A stretch of 64,000 bases of DNA, taken from contig NZ_CAKLCM010000003.1 in the NCBI RefSeq assembly GCF_921292975.1, forward strand, positions 744,001 to 808,000, given 5' to 3'. The notes beneath the pieces were generated by a model, which worked only from the letters and a program-made list of their open reading frames with translations, searched no databases and was not told the DNA's origin. This stretch comes from Vibrio hippocampi (GTDB taxonomy: Bacteria; Pseudomonadota; Gammaproteobacteria; Enterobacterales; Vibrionaceae). The position numbers were made by a program, and so were the translations under genes. Below are positions 17,285 through 26,617 of the stretch, piece after piece (the stretch's first letter is position 1; each line of letters opens with the position of its first letter).

Positions 17285-18268
17285 ATGATTTCGATAGACG
17301 CGTCGATGAAAATTTTGCTGGTCGACGATGCTCAGTTGGAGCGCATGCAACTTCAAATCCGACTTAAGCAGTTAGGGCATGAGGTAGAAACCGCGGCAAG
17401 TGGTGAAGAGGCGCTGCAACGCTATCCAACGTTTGACCCTGAGTTAGTATTATTGGATATTTCCATGCCCGATATGGATGGCTTTGAGGTCGCCGCGAAA
17501 ATACGAGACACCTATAGTGAAGATTGGGTGCCGATTATTTTCTTAAGTAGCCACGATGAACCCGAAATGATTGCCAAAGCAATTGCAGCAGGTGGCGATG
17601 ATTATTTGGTCAAACCGGTTAATAAGATCGTTTTACAATCTAAACTGGTCGCCATGCAACGTATTGCTCAAATGAGACGTGAACTCAAACAAGCCAGTGC
17701 TCAACTTGAAGAAGCCAACCGAGCGTTACAACATCAAGCTAACGAAGACGGATTGACCAAACTGTTTAACCGTCGTTTTATGGATAGCAAGCTGCAAGAA
17801 TTGGTGCAATGGCATGGGCGTCATCGCAGTCCGCTGTCAGTGATCCTGATGGATGTGGATCATTTCAAAGCGTACAACGACAACTATGGACATACCGAAG
17901 GCGATCAGTGCCTGATTGGTATTGCTCAGTTCCTTGACGCAACCTTTATTCGCAGTGGTGAATATGTGGGGCGCTATGGGGGAGAAGAGTTTGTCGTGCT
18001 GTTGACTCAATGTAACCTGGCGCAAGCAAAAGAGAACGCGCATCGCATTCGTGAGGGGATAAACCAACTTGCCATTCCTCATGAACACTCTGACACCAGT
18101 CATAACGTGACAATGTCACTGGGAGTCTATTCTGTTATTCCTGACGGCACGGAAGCAATCAGTCAACTTTACGAAAATGCTGATAAGATGCTGTATCAAG
18201 CAAAGCGCAGCGGTAGAAACCGCTATGTTTGTGTCGGGGACAGCGACAAGTTGCAAGCAGTTCAGTAG
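17285..18268 (+). CDS. Response regulator with GGDEF domain (diguanylate cyclase)
   Basis: A 327-residue protein. An N-terminal receiver domain (residues about 8-125) has its phospho-Asp in LVLLDISMPDMDGFE and the conserved Lys in DDYLVKPVN. A coiled linker follows (ELKQASAQLEEANRALQHQ), then a GGDEF domain from about residue 155. The active-site loop is GGEEF at residues 232-236, which supports c-di-GMP synthesis. No RxxD inhibitory site precedes the loop at the usual spacing. It resembles PleD-type and WspR-type enzymes. It has a strong ribosome-binding site (AGGAAAGG). The partner kinase is not adjacent. Confidence 0.92.
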   Translation: MISIDASMKILLVDDAQLERMQLQIRLKQLGHEVETAASGEEALQRYPTFDPELVLLDISMPDMDGFEVAAKIRDTYSEDWVPIIFLSSHDEPEMIAKAIAAGGDDYLVKPVNKIVLQSKLVAMQRIAQMRRELKQASAQLEEANRALQHQANEDGLTKLFNRRFMDSKLQELVQWHGRHRSPLSVILMDVDHFKAYNDNYGHTEGDQCLIGIAQFLDATFIRSGEYVGRYGGEEFVVLLTQCNLAQAKENAHRIREGINQLAIPHEHSDTSHNVTMSLGVYSVIPDGTEAISQLYENADKMLYQAKRSGRNRYVCVGDSDKLQAVQ

Positions 18269-18316
18269 TTAGCACGACTATACTGTTTGTTATCTTTCTA
18301 TGTTCAGGGCTACCTC

Positions 18317-19360
18317 GTGATCGCTCGACGCTTTTGTTATCAACGCTTCTGTTATCGACGCTTTTGTTATCAACGTATTTATTTTCGGCGCTTTGGTTAT
18401 CTTAGCCCGCTGTGTATTGGCTTGCTTTTGATATCTAGCCCAATAAAAGCCGATCCGAGATTTAGTAAGCTGTTTGAAAATGCTTTCGCTGGCGCGGTGA
18501 TACTATCAGACAGTGACGCCGTCACGTTGGGTTTTAAAGATTTTGATCCGAATAACTGGCTCAATATCGACGATGAAGATGCGGGCACGCCTGAGTCGGT
18601 CGATTTAAGAAAAAGCCTCAATGTTTATACGCTTCCTTGGACCGAAACCCTGACTCAGTCGCCTACATTCAATAATCAGTTAGTGTTTCGCCTATCTGCA
18701 TTAGAAGCCGATGGAGATACCATTGATTTCCAGAGTTCCAAGCCCGACAAGCATCACGAGTATGTGTTGGGTGGCTACGTAGGCTATCAGCAGCAAATCA
18801 AGTTTGAAGATCACTGGTCATTTAATACTGGCGTTGGAGCTCACCTTCAGTATTACAAAAGCCGTTATAGCTATAACTCTGCAGCATCAAAGCAGTACCT
18901 CAAACCCCTTGTTGATGGGGTATTAGTCAATACCGATGCTTGGGCGACGACGGCTCAATCTGAAGTTGGTTTTAGTTACCTCAAACTCAAACAGTGGGGA
19001 AAGCTGACTTTTGATTCCAGTTTCAATTACTTTTACGGTGTCGGCTGGGGAGAGGCGAATCAGGGAGACGTTGGCTATCCGGAAGGTTGGTATTGGTCTA
19101 ATGAAGCCAAACTATTTTTTGATGTCACCGACTTCGGTCGTTCAGTACAGACCATTTATTCGAGTATTCGTCGGGTCGATATTGGGGGCGATACCTTTAA
19201 TACTATCGGATCTCCCTATTATTACGAGGCGACTCTAGGTTGGTTGATGACACCACCATTTGCGATCAAGTTCGTCGACAATATTGGTATTGGATTAAGC
19301 ATCAATTATGGCAGCGCGCTGAAAGGGGGAAGTTTGGTGCTGTTTTTTAACCAAGACTGA
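18317..19360 (+). CDS. DUF3187-like exported protein with a repeat-expanded N-terminus
   Basis: About 347 residues, apparently of the DUF3187 family of exported proteins with beta-rich, barrel-like character. The start is uncertain: no ATG occurs in frame before the last part of the gene. The GTG at 18317 has CAGGG eight bases upstream and is preferred; a TTG at 18287 has no ribosome-binding site. Downstream of the GTG, five 15-bp repeats encode (R/Q)RFCY-type pentapeptides, then a hydrophobic segment (LSPLCIGLLLISSPIKA) acts as the signal-peptide core. It sits between two GGDEF genes. Function unknown. Its stop lies three bases from the stop of the convergent gene. Confidence 0.65.
   Translation: MIARRFCYQRFCYRRFCYQRIYFRRFGYLSPLCIGLLLISSPIKADPRFSKLFENAFAGAVILSDSDAVTLGFKDFDPNNWLNIDDEDAGTPESVDLRKSLNVYTLPWTETLTQSPTFNNQLVFRLSALEADGDTIDFQSSKPDKHHEYVLGGYVGYQQQIKFEDHWSFNTGVGAHLQYYKSRYSYNSAASKQYLKPLVDGVLVNTDAWATTAQSEVGFSYLKLKQWGKLTFDSSFNYFYGVGWGEANQGDVGYPEGWYWSNEAKLFFDVTDFGRSVQTIYSSIRRVDIGGDTFNTIGSPYYYEATLGWLMTPPFAIKFVDNIGIGLSINYGSALKGGSLVLFFNQD
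18326..18400. repeat. Five 15-bp tandem repeats inside a coding region
   Basis: Units start at 18326, 18341, 18356, 18371 and 18386. Units 1 and 3 are identical (CGACGCTTTTGTTAT); unit 2 differs at two positions, and units 4 and 5 have drifted. The period keeps the reading frame and yields a repeated basic/aromatic pentapeptide ahead of the signal-peptide core. Confidence 0.9.
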
Positions 19361-19363
19361 GGA

Positions 19364-20596
19364 TCATGCTCTTTGTACGCAGTTTCGACCTTTCTTCTTC
19401 GCTTGATACAAGGCTTCATCCGCCAATTTAAGAACTTCGTTTGGCTTACGGGTATGGCTTGTATCTGCAACACCGATACTAATCGTGATACTGACATGGC
19501 TTGCTTTGCTTTTTGCGCGTTTGGCAGCGCCGACTTTGTTATCTTCAGGGCGATGATCCATATCTCTTAATACCATTTGGTAGTCAGCGATCTCTTGACG
19601 TAAATCATCGAGGTATTGGTGACTGTCAGCGGCATTTTTGCCTTTGAATAGCACTGTGAATTCCTCGCCACCATATCGATAGACTTTGGCATTTCCTTTA
19701 ACAGACGTCAGTTTAGAAGCGACCAATTTTAAGACTTGATCACCGGTGTCGTGACCGTAGGTATCATTGAACTTTTTAAAATGGTCGACATCCAGCATCG
19801 CGATGGCGTATCGACGACCTAAGTGCTTCATGTCCATTTCGAGCGCGCGACGACCGGGAATATTGGTCAAACGGTCGTTAAATGCCATTTGATGGCTTGC
19901 TGAAATCAAATAGATAATGTTCAAAATACCGGCTAATGAAAACAGTGTGCTTGAGATACTCGGTAAGTGAAAGATGATAAAGGTCGTGGATGCAAGCAGT
20001 ACCGATGAATAAACGGAAGCGTCAATCGCCCGTTGATATTTCAACAAAAATATCCCCGTAGCACCGCTGATGGCGAAGCAATAAAGCACCAGCACTAACG
20101 GCAGACTGGAAATCTGTGGCACCGATGTCAATAAGGCATCACTAAAGTCGGCAAAGCCACCTTGCGCAAGGTGACTAATAATCAGATAACTCCACAAGAT
20201 AAAGCTGGCTAATATGGCGATAAATAACGCCATTGTTTTGTTTAACAACCCAGTATCAGGGAACAAGTAAGCAAGACAACAAGCAACGGGGAGTAACAGA
20301 CACAATAAAGACACTTCGAGTAACGTGGTGCCAGTGGACAGAGGCGTTTGAAGCCGTTGTTGAATGACAAAGTAGGCGACAAGCATTGCGATACTCACCA
20401 TTGCCATCGTCGACTGCTTAAAGGTATGCCCAAGAGCAATAGCGGTCAAAAATAAGATATACGGTAGATTGGTAGAAAAACCAGCATTGGCGTTAGCAAT
20501 CTGCACAATTTGTCCCAGCCCCAATAACACGCCGATGATCAACGCGATAGGAAGCAATAAGCGAACGAGGTGTGAACCAAGTAGGGAGTTAGACAT
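19364..20596 (-). CDS. Membrane-bound diguanylate cyclase (GGDEF)
   Basis: A 410-residue protein. The first about 240 residues hold roughly seven or eight hydrophobic helices, forming a membrane sensor without a recognised ligand pocket. A GGDEF domain follows (about 245-408), starting DRLTNIPGRRALEMDM and with the catalytic loop YGGEEF near residue 307. A cyclase making c-di-GMP is expected. The start is an ATG close to the left edge of a 261-base gap. It is convergent with the DUF3187-like gene, with three bases between the stops and no room for a terminator. Confidence 0.9.
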   Translation of the reverse strand: MSNSLLGSHLVRLLLPIALIIGVLLGLGQIVQIANANAGFSTNLPYILFLTAIALGHTFKQSTMAMVSIAMLVAYFVIQQRLQTPLSTGTTLLEVSLLCLLLPVACCLAYLFPDTGLLNKTMALFIAILASFILWSYLIISHLAQGGFADFSDALLTSVPQISSLPLVLVLYCFAISGATGIFLLKYQRAIDASVYSSVLLASTTFIIFHLPSISSTLFSLAGILNIIYLISASHQMAFNDRLTNIPGRRALEMDMKHLGRRYAIAMLDVDHFKKFNDTYGHDTGDQVLKLVASKLTSVKGNAKVYRYGGEEFTVLFKGKNAADSHQYLDDLRQEIADYQMVLRDMDHRPEDNKVGAAKRAKSKASHVSITISIGVADTSHTRKPNEVLKLADEALYQAKKKGRNCVQRA

Positions 20597-20857
20597 AATC
20601 GTAAAAAAATCAATTGCTAGGCTGAGATAAGTTGATGGTTAAGGATACGGTAATTTGATGTTTTGCCAAGTGATTTATGGTGTTTTTTATCAGTTAACCG
20701 TTTGCTATTTAGTAAATTATTTCTTTGCGTGGTAAACCCGAAAGATCTTTATGAATTTAGTTGGTTAACATCGCATATTTTTTACATAACCAGTTGACCC
20801 GTTACCGTAAAGTCGACAACATGGGTTGAATTAGTTTCATAGTAAAAGGACCAAGTA

Positions 20858-21136
20858 ATGGGTTTTCTTTCCAAGTTATTCGGCGGCAATAAAGCCAAAA
20901 AATCACCTTCTGTTGAGCCGGTCGAATACAACGAGTTTTTAATCTACCAAGAAGCAATCGAAGAGGGCGGTCAGTATCGTGTTGCGGGTAGGATCACCAA
21001 AGATATAGAAGGTGAAGTCAAAGAGTACCGTTTTATACGTTCTGACGTTGTGGCATCTAAAGGGGATGCAAACGAGTTAATGTTAAGCAAGGCGAAAATG
21101 TTTATCGATCAAATGAATGGCAATATTTTCAACTGA
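20858..21136 (+). CDS. HlyU-family (PF10115) small protein
   Basis: A 92-residue protein starting MGFLSKLFGG, followed by a basic/Ser stretch and a compact domain with the conserved core YNEFLIYQEAIEEGGQYRVAG. It matches the PF10115 family labelled 'transcriptional activator HlyU'. That label is confusing: the protein is not the ArsR-type HlyU and no DNA-binding motif is visible. A good ribosome-binding site (AAAGGA) precedes the ATG. It lies just before pntAB. The real function is unknown. Confidence 0.8.
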   Translation: MGFLSKLFGGNKAKKSPSVEPVEYNEFLIYQEAIEEGGQYRVAGRITKDIEGEVKEYRFIRSDVVASKGDANELMLSKAKMFIDQMNGNIFN

Positions 21137-21235
21137 TCGGAGCGCTGACCATTAAATCAATCATTGCTAACAATTTGCTTTGATATATATCATCTCGGCG
21201 TCAACGTTGTTTGTATAGGATTGTAATTCAAAATG

Positions 21236-21323
21236 TTACCTGTTCTTTGCTGTGGCTTTGGGGTTCAGGTAATGAGTACGCAAAGGTTGTACCACCTTCG
21301 GCAACATACAACGACAAAGCCAC
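21236..21323 (+). other. Structured stretch in the pntA upstream region
   Basis: In the 303-base gap before pntA I can draw GTGGCTTTG (21252-21260) with CAAAGCCAC (21315-21323), nine exact pairs, enclosing GTTGTA (21286-21291) with TACAAC (21307-21312). A further pair, TTACCTG (21236-21242) with CAGGTAA (21266-21272), would compete with or cross the first. No gene is seen here. It could be a leader RNA or a remnant element. Confidence 0.35.
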
Positions 21324-21439
21324 TTAATTTTAACATGCGTAGATAGTGAATTTGTCTCAAGGAATACAAAACGATTTACTAAGAGCCTTTTATTGTTTTC
21401 TAAAGGGACAATGACTCTATTAATAGTTAAGGAATAGCT

Positions 21440-22978
21440 ATGCAAATAGGTGTGCCACGAGAAAGCCTCTCCGGAGAAACGCGGGTAGCCGCGACCCCTA
21501 AATCAGTTGAACAACTTTTAAAGCTTGGCTTTGAAGTTTGTATTGAATCCAATGCTGGTGCGCTTGCCAGTTTTGACGATTCTGCCTACCAAACCGCAGG
21601 GGCTTCCATCGCCACTCACGACGAAGTTTGGCAATCCGATTTAATTCTTAAAGTAAATGCGCCAAGCGATCAAGAGATTGATCTCATCAAGTCCGGTGCG
21701 AGTTTAGTCAGCTTTATTTGGCCGGCACAAAACCCTGAATTGATGGAAAAGCTATCAAGCAAGAATATCAATGTGATGGCGATGGACTCTGTTCCAAGGA
21801 TCTCACGCGCTCAGGCTCTAGATGCATTGAGCTCGATGGCCAATATTGCCGGCTATCGCGCGGTGGTCGAAGCAGCACATGAATTTGGTCGTTTCTTTAC
21901 CGGTCAGATTACCGCTGCGGGTAAAGTTCCACCCGCTAAAGTCTTAGTTGCAGGAGCGGGGGTTGCGGGTCTTGCCGCGATTGGAGCCGCAGGGAGTCTT
22001 GGCGCGATTGTTCGCTCTTTCGACGTACGTCCGGAAGTAAAAGAACAAGTTGAGTCGATGGGGGCAGAGTTTCTTGAAGTCGATTATCAAGAAGATTCAG
22101 GCTCAGGTGATGGATACGCCAAAGAGATGTCTGACGACTTTAACAAAAAAGCCGCTGAACTTTATATGCAGCAAGCCAAAGACGTCGATATTATTGTTAC
22201 GACCGCTCTTATCCCAGGTCGCCCAGCCCCTAAATTGATTACCAAAGAGATGGTCGATGCCATGCAACCGGGTAGCGTGATCGTTGACCTTGCAGCAGCG
22301 AATGGCGGTAACTGTGAGTACACCGTCGCTGATCAGGTGATTACCACCGAAAATGGCGTTAAAGTCATTGGTTATACCGATATGGTCGGTCGACTACCAA
22401 CTCAATCCTCTCAATTGTATGCCACAAACCTGGTCAATCTGCTTAAGCTGCTTTGTAAAAACAAAGATGGCGCAGTGGATATCGACTTTGAAGACGTAGT
22501 GATTCGAGGTGTGACGGTCGTTAAAGAGGGCGAAGTCACTTGGCCTGCGCCTCCTATTCAAGTGTCAGCGCAGCCAGCGCCCGCTAAACCAGTGGATAAG
22601 CCTAAGGTTAAACCTGAGCCAGAACCGACATCACCGGTTAAGAAATTCGCTGGTCTTGTGGTCGCGGTGGGTGCTTTTGCTTGGATTGCTTCAGTCGCAC
22701 CGGCGGCTTTCTTATCGCATTTCACGGTATTTGTTCTTGCCTGTGTGGTTGGATATTACGTGGTCTGGAATGTTACCCATGCACTGCATACACCGCTAAT
22801 GTCGGTGACCAATGCTATCTCGGGCATTATTGTTGTTGGTGCTTTATTACAAATAGGTCAAGGCAGTGGTGTGGTGACCGTCTTGTCATTTATTGCGGTA
22901 TTGATCGCCAGTATCAATATTTTTGGTGGCTTTACGGTCACAAAACGCATGCTTGAAATGTTCCGCAAAGACAAATAG
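21440..22978 (+). CDS. pntA: NAD(P) transhydrogenase, alpha subunit
   Basis: A 512-residue subunit of the proton-pumping transhydrogenase, which passes hydride between NADH and NADP. Residues 1-380 form the NAD-binding domain I (AlaDH/PNT fold), with [14 protein letters not shown] and the Rossmann motif [21 protein letters not shown] Pro/Lys/Glu linker (about 375-400) leads to four C-terminal membrane helices. Length equals E. coli PntA (510). The ribosome-binding site is TTAAGGAAT. pntB follows after nine bases. Confidence 0.97.
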   Translation: MQIGVPRESLSGETRVAATPKSVEQLLKLGFEVCIESNAGALASFDDSAYQTAGASIATHDEVWQSDLILKVNAPSDQEIDLIKSGASLVSFIWPAQNPELMEKLSSKNINVMAMDSVPRISRAQALDALSSMANIAGYRAVVEAAHEFGRFFTGQITAAGKVPPAKVLVAGAGVAGLAAIGAAGSLGAIVRSFDVRPEVKEQVESMGAEFLEVDYQEDSGSGDGYAKEMSDDFNKKAAELYMQQAKDVDIIVTTALIPGRPAPKLITKEMVDAMQPGSVIVDLAAANGGNCEYTVADQVITTENGVKVIGYTDMVGRLPTQSSQLYATNLVNLLKLLCKNKDGAVDIDFEDVVIRGVTVVKEGEVTWPAPPIQVSAQPAPAKPVDKPKVKPEPEPTSPVKKFAGLVVAVGAFAWIASVAPAAFLSHFTVFVLACVVGYYVVWNVTHALHTPLMSVTNAISGIIVVGALLQIGQGSGVVTVLSFIAVLIASINIFGGFTVTKRMLEMFRKDK

Positions 22979-22987
22979 GAGGGCGAC

Positions 22988-24364
22988 ATGTCATCAGGAT
23001 TAGTACAAGCAGCCTATATTGTCGCTGCATTATTTTTTATCATGAGTCTAGCCGGACTCTCTAAGCAAGAATCGGCGCGTTCCGGAAACTATTACGGTAT
23101 CACCGGTATGGCGATTGCGCTCATTGCCACCATCTTTGGTCCAGATGCCCAAGGTTTTACTTGGGTTATCATCGCCATGGTGATCGGTGCTTCTATCGGT
23201 ATCTATTACGCCAAAAAAGTCGAAATGACGGAAATGCCCGAATTAGTAGCGATACTGCATAGTTTTGTTGGTATGGCAGCGGTTTTGGTCGGTTATAACA
23301 GTTATATCGATGCACCAGAAGCGGCAACGCATGCTGAGCATGTCATCCACTTAGTTGAAGTGTTCTTAGGTGTGTTTATCGGTGCCGTGACTTTCACCGG
23401 CTCAATTGTTGCGTTTGGTAAATTAAGAGGCGTCATTTCGTCTTCACCACTTTCCATTCCGCATAAACATAAGTGGAATCTAGCGGCGATCGTTGTTTCA
23501 GTCTTGCTGCTTATCTACTTTGTCAAAGCCGATGGCAGCATGTTTGCGTTGATCATCATGACCTTGATTGCCTTTGCGTTTGGCTACCACCTTGTGGCTT
23601 CCATTGGTGGTGCAGATATGCCAGTGGTTGTGTCAATGTTGAACTCATATTCGGGTTGGGCAGCTGCGGCAGCGGGCTTTATGCTTGCCAACGATCTGCT
23701 TATCGTTACCGGTGCCTTGGTCGGTTCGTCAGGGGCTATCCTGTCTTATATTATGTGTAAGGCGATGAACCGCTCGTTTATCAGTGTTATTGCTGGTGGC
23801 TTTGGTCAAGAGGTCGTCATCTCTACCGATGAAGAGCAGGGTGAACATAGAGAGATCACAGCTGACGATGTGGCTGAGCTACTGAAAAACAGTAAGTCGG
23901 TGATCATCACTCCGGGATACGGTATGGCGGTTGCTCAAGCACAGTATCCAGTCCAAGACATTACCGAAAAGCTGCGCTCGTTAGGTATTGATGTGCGCTT
24001 TGGTATTCACCCAGTTGCGGGACGCTTACCTGGCCATATGAATGTCCTGTTAGCGGAAGCCAAAGTGCCTTACGATATCGTGTTAGAAATGGATGAAATC
24101 AATGACGATTTCCCAGAGACCGATACCGTGTTGGTTATCGGCGCTAACGATACGGTCAACCCAGCAGCACTTGAAGATCCCAATAGCCCTATCGCTGGGA
24201 TGCCGGTTCTTGAGGTTTGGAATGCTCAAAATGTGATTGTCTTTAAACGTTCAATGAACACTGGCTACGCGGGTGTTCAAAACCCATTGTTCTTTAAAGA
24301 AAACACATCCATGCTGTTTGGCGACGCAAAAGAAAGCGTTGATGCCATATCGAAAGCACTGTAA
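22988..24364 (+). CDS. pntB: NAD(P) transhydrogenase, beta subunit
   Basis: A 458-residue subunit with eight or nine membrane helices in the first about 260 residues and the NADP-binding domain III at the C-terminus ([10 protein letters not shown] and [18 protein letters not shown] are the nucleotide loops). Ribosome-binding site AGGAGGG. With PntA it uses the proton gradient to make NADPH. A strong terminator follows 16 bases after the stop, so pntAB ends there and vxrA has its own promoter. Confidence 0.97.
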   Translation: MSSGLVQAAYIVAALFFIMSLAGLSKQESARSGNYYGITGMAIALIATIFGPDAQGFTWVIIAMVIGASIGIYYAKKVEMTEMPELVAILHSFVGMAAVLVGYNSYIDAPEAATHAEHVIHLVEVFLGVFIGAVTFTGSIVAFGKLRGVISSSPLSIPHKHKWNLAAIVVSVLLLIYFVKADGSMFALIIMTLIAFAFGYHLVASIGGADMPVVVSMLNSYSGWAAAAAGFMLANDLLIVTGALVGSSGAILSYIMCKAMNRSFISVIAGGFGQEVVISTDEEQGEHREITADDVAELLKNSKSVIITPGYGMAVAQAQYPVQDITEKLRSLGIDVRFGIHPVAGRLPGHMNVLLAEAKVPYDIVLEMDEINDDFPETDTVLVIGANDTVNPAALEDPNSPIAGMPVLEVWNAQNVIVFKRSMNTGYAGVQNPLFFKENTSMLFGDAKESVDAISKAL

Positions 24365-24380
24365 TAGTGTGATCGTCGAT

Positions 24381-24407
24381 AAAAAAGCCAGCATTGCTGG
24401 CTTTTTT
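24381..24407 (+). terminator. Intrinsic terminator after pntB
   Basis: GCCAGC/GCTGGC with a 3-base loop is extended by six A on one side and six T on the other. Confidence 0.92.
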
Positions 24408-24528
24408 GTTTATTTTCAAGCCATAAAGTCAAATTTTTACCAAACCATGACGCGCTAAGTGGTATATAGTTGATAATAATTACAAATGTAACAGCAAATA
24501 AACCGACTCGATCCAAAAGAACTCTGTA

Positions 24529-25983
24529 TTGAATATTTTAATCCGCACATTCGCACTTGTTAGCTCACTCCTGTGTATGTTCCCTGTAATGGCGGAATCT
24601 CTCCCAGAGCGTATCGATAATTTTGTCGGTCAATTCGACTATACCAACGCCAACGCGTCCTATGATGTTCGAATCATTCAAGCGGATTATCCCACTCAGT
24701 TGCTGATGCCTGAATCCATGTTGCCACAAACAACAAAATATCCGCTCAAAGAAGTCCAGCAACTGTACCATTTGGCACAAAACTGCAGCGGTCCTTTACC
24801 ACTAAGTCCTCTTATCACTGAACCATTGGTGTTCACCCGCGCTATCTGTAACGGTCGAGAATTAGCGCAGCGTTGGTTCGCTCGCAGTGGTTTAATCCAT
24901 CCGGGTGGCGGGACCTACGCGGCTCGTTATATTAACTCCCATCCAGAGCAGAAATATGTGCTGGAACAGTATATGCACATTAAAGAGCGTGATCAGGCAC
25001 CAATGAACTCTTTACTTGGTCGTTTACAGACCATGGGCGAGTCAACGGTAATTTCTCTTATTCGTGGATCAACCATGTTTGTCGAAAATGAAGAGCTTTG
25101 GATTAGGCGAGGTGAGAGGTATTACCTGTTTTCGGCCGAAGTTTGGCATGCGAATGCCCAAGATTCAGGTTTAAGGTTTAAACTGGCTTCAAATTCAGAA
25201 ACTTGTTTTGTTCGCCGTGGCAATATTTGTTGGGAAACGGAAGATCATACCGACTTACTAAAAATAGGCATGATCAGTTTGATCATTGCCAATATATTAT
25301 TGGTGAGCGGTTGGGCGATTTATCGTTGGAATAGTAAACGTAAAGAGCTAAGAGCACGTATGTTAGTGCTGCAAATTTTAACTCACGAATTGCGTACACC
25401 TATCGCCAGTTTATCACTGACGGTCGAAGGCTTTAGGCGAGAGTTTGAGCAATTGCCTGAAAGTGTTTATGATGAATTTCGACGTCTGTGTGAAGACACC
25501 CGCCGCCTTCGACAACTTGCAGAAGCGAGCAAGGACTATTTACAATCTGACAATAAACCATTAGCCACCGAATGGTTACCTTCTGTACAAGAGTGGTTAA
25601 GCTTTAAAGCAGAAGAAGAATTTGATGGTCAAGTGGCGATAAATCTCGATCAAGACCGAGCGGTTAAAGTGAATATTTATTGGTTGGGCACTTGTATCGA
25701 TAACCTAATTAAAAATGCCATTAAATATGGTGTCGCACCCGTCACCATTAATGTTAAAACAGCCAATGGACAACTGCGAATCGAAGTACAAGATCAGGGT
25801 CAACTGACCGAAAAGGACTGGCGTCAATTACGCCAACCTTTCGTTAGTCAAGCAGGCTTAGGTCTTGGGCTTACCATCGTCGAATCTATGGTAGGACGCA
25901 TGGGTGGTAAACTCACTCTTGTTGGTCCACCAACTACTTTTATATTGGAGATACCTTGTGAAACAGACACTGCTGCTTGTTGA
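24529..25983 (+). CDS. vxrA: Sensor histidine kinase VxrA (WigK)
   Basis: A 484-residue membrane kinase. A signal-like first helix (MNILIRTFALVSSLLCMFPVMA) leads to a periplasmic sensor of about 220 residues containing several Cys. A membrane helix follows (about 248-266), then HisKA with His286 in ILTHELRTPIASL and a HATPase domain (LIKNAIKYG; GLGLGLTIVESM). The order and the downstream genes match V. cholerae VxrAB/WigKR, which senses cell-wall damage and controls type VI secretion, biofilm and peptidoglycan genes. The start is TTG; no in-frame ATG precedes the signal region. It overlaps vxrB by 26 bases. Confidence 0.88.
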   Translation: MNILIRTFALVSSLLCMFPVMAESLPERIDNFVGQFDYTNANASYDVRIIQADYPTQLLMPESMLPQTTKYPLKEVQQLYHLAQNCSGPLPLSPLITEPLVFTRAICNGRELAQRWFARSGLIHPGGGTYAARYINSHPEQKYVLEQYMHIKERDQAPMNSLLGRLQTMGESTVISLIRGSTMFVENEELWIRRGERYYLFSAEVWHANAQDSGLRFKLASNSETCFVRRGNICWETEDHTDLLKIGMISLIIANILLVSGWAIYRWNSKRKELRARMLVLQILTHELRTPIASLSLTVEGFRREFEQLPESVYDEFRRLCEDTRRLRQLAEASKDYLQSDNKPLATEWLPSVQEWLSFKAEEEFDGQVAINLDQDRAVKVNIYWLGTCIDNLIKNAIKYGVAPVTINVKTANGQLRIEVQDQGQLTEKDWRQLRQPFVSQAGLGLGLTIVESMVGRMGGKLTLVGPPTTFILEIPCETDTAAC

Positions 25984-26617
25984 AGACGACAAAAACCTTG
26001 CCGATGGCTTGCTTGTAAGCCTCGAACTCGCAGGCTACCAATGTTTACACGCAGAACGAATCGCTGACGTGAGTGCGCTCTGGGAACAAGCAGATCTTGT
26101 GATCTTAGACCGACAACTTCCGGATGGTGATTCGGTAGAGCATTTGAGCGGATGGAAAGAAAAGAAAGATGTTCCCGTGATTTTGTTAACGGCGCTGGTC
26201 ACCGTTAAAGACAAGGTGACAGGACTTGATGCCGGAGGCAATGACTACCTAACCAAACCGTTTGCTGAAGCAGAATTGTTTGCGCGCATCAGAGCTCAGT
26301 TAAGAACACCGGAATCTGATGAGACTGAAAGCACTAAAGTCACCACTGAACATTTGGAAATCGATAAAACGACCCGCGAAGTGTTTTACAAAGGTGATTC
26401 GATTACCTTAACGCGCACCGAGTTTGATCTTTTATTATTCCTAGCCAGTAACCTAGGTCGCGTATTTACCCGTGATGAACTGCTTGATCATGTTTGGGGA
26501 TATAACCACTTTCCAACGACAAGAACCGTTGATACGCACGTGTTGCAATTGCGCCAAAAGTTACCAGGTCTAGAAATAGAAACCCTTCGTGGTGTTGGTT
26601 ATAAAATGAAGGCGTAA
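25958..26617 (+). CDS. vxrB: Response regulator VxrB (WigR)
   Basis: A 219-residue OmpR/PhoB-type regulator. The receiver domain begins TLLLVEDDKNLADG, with phospho-Asp51 in LVILDRQLPDGDS and the conserved Lys in NDYLTKPFAEAEL. The winged-helix DNA-binding domain (about 125-218) ends in THVLQLRQKLPGLEIETLRG. The start is set at the GTG at 25958, with TTGGAG upstream; a longer frame inside vxrA is rejected. Its stop overlaps the next start (TAATG). It is the partner of VxrA. Confidence 0.9.
   Translation: MKQTLLLVEDDKNLADGLLVSLELAGYQCLHAERIADVSALWEQADLVILDRQLPDGDSVEHLSGWKEKKDVPVILLTALVTVKDKVTGLDAGGNDYLTKPFAEAELFARIRAQLRTPESDETESTKVTTEHLEIDKTTREVFYKGDSITLTRTEFDLLLFLASNLGRVFTRDELLDHVWGYNHFPTTRTVDTHVLQLRQKLPGLEIETLRGVGYKMKA

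Noticed and set aside
20858..21136. The ArsR-type virulence regulator HlyU
   Set aside because: The small protein belongs to the separate PF10115 family and has no winged helix.
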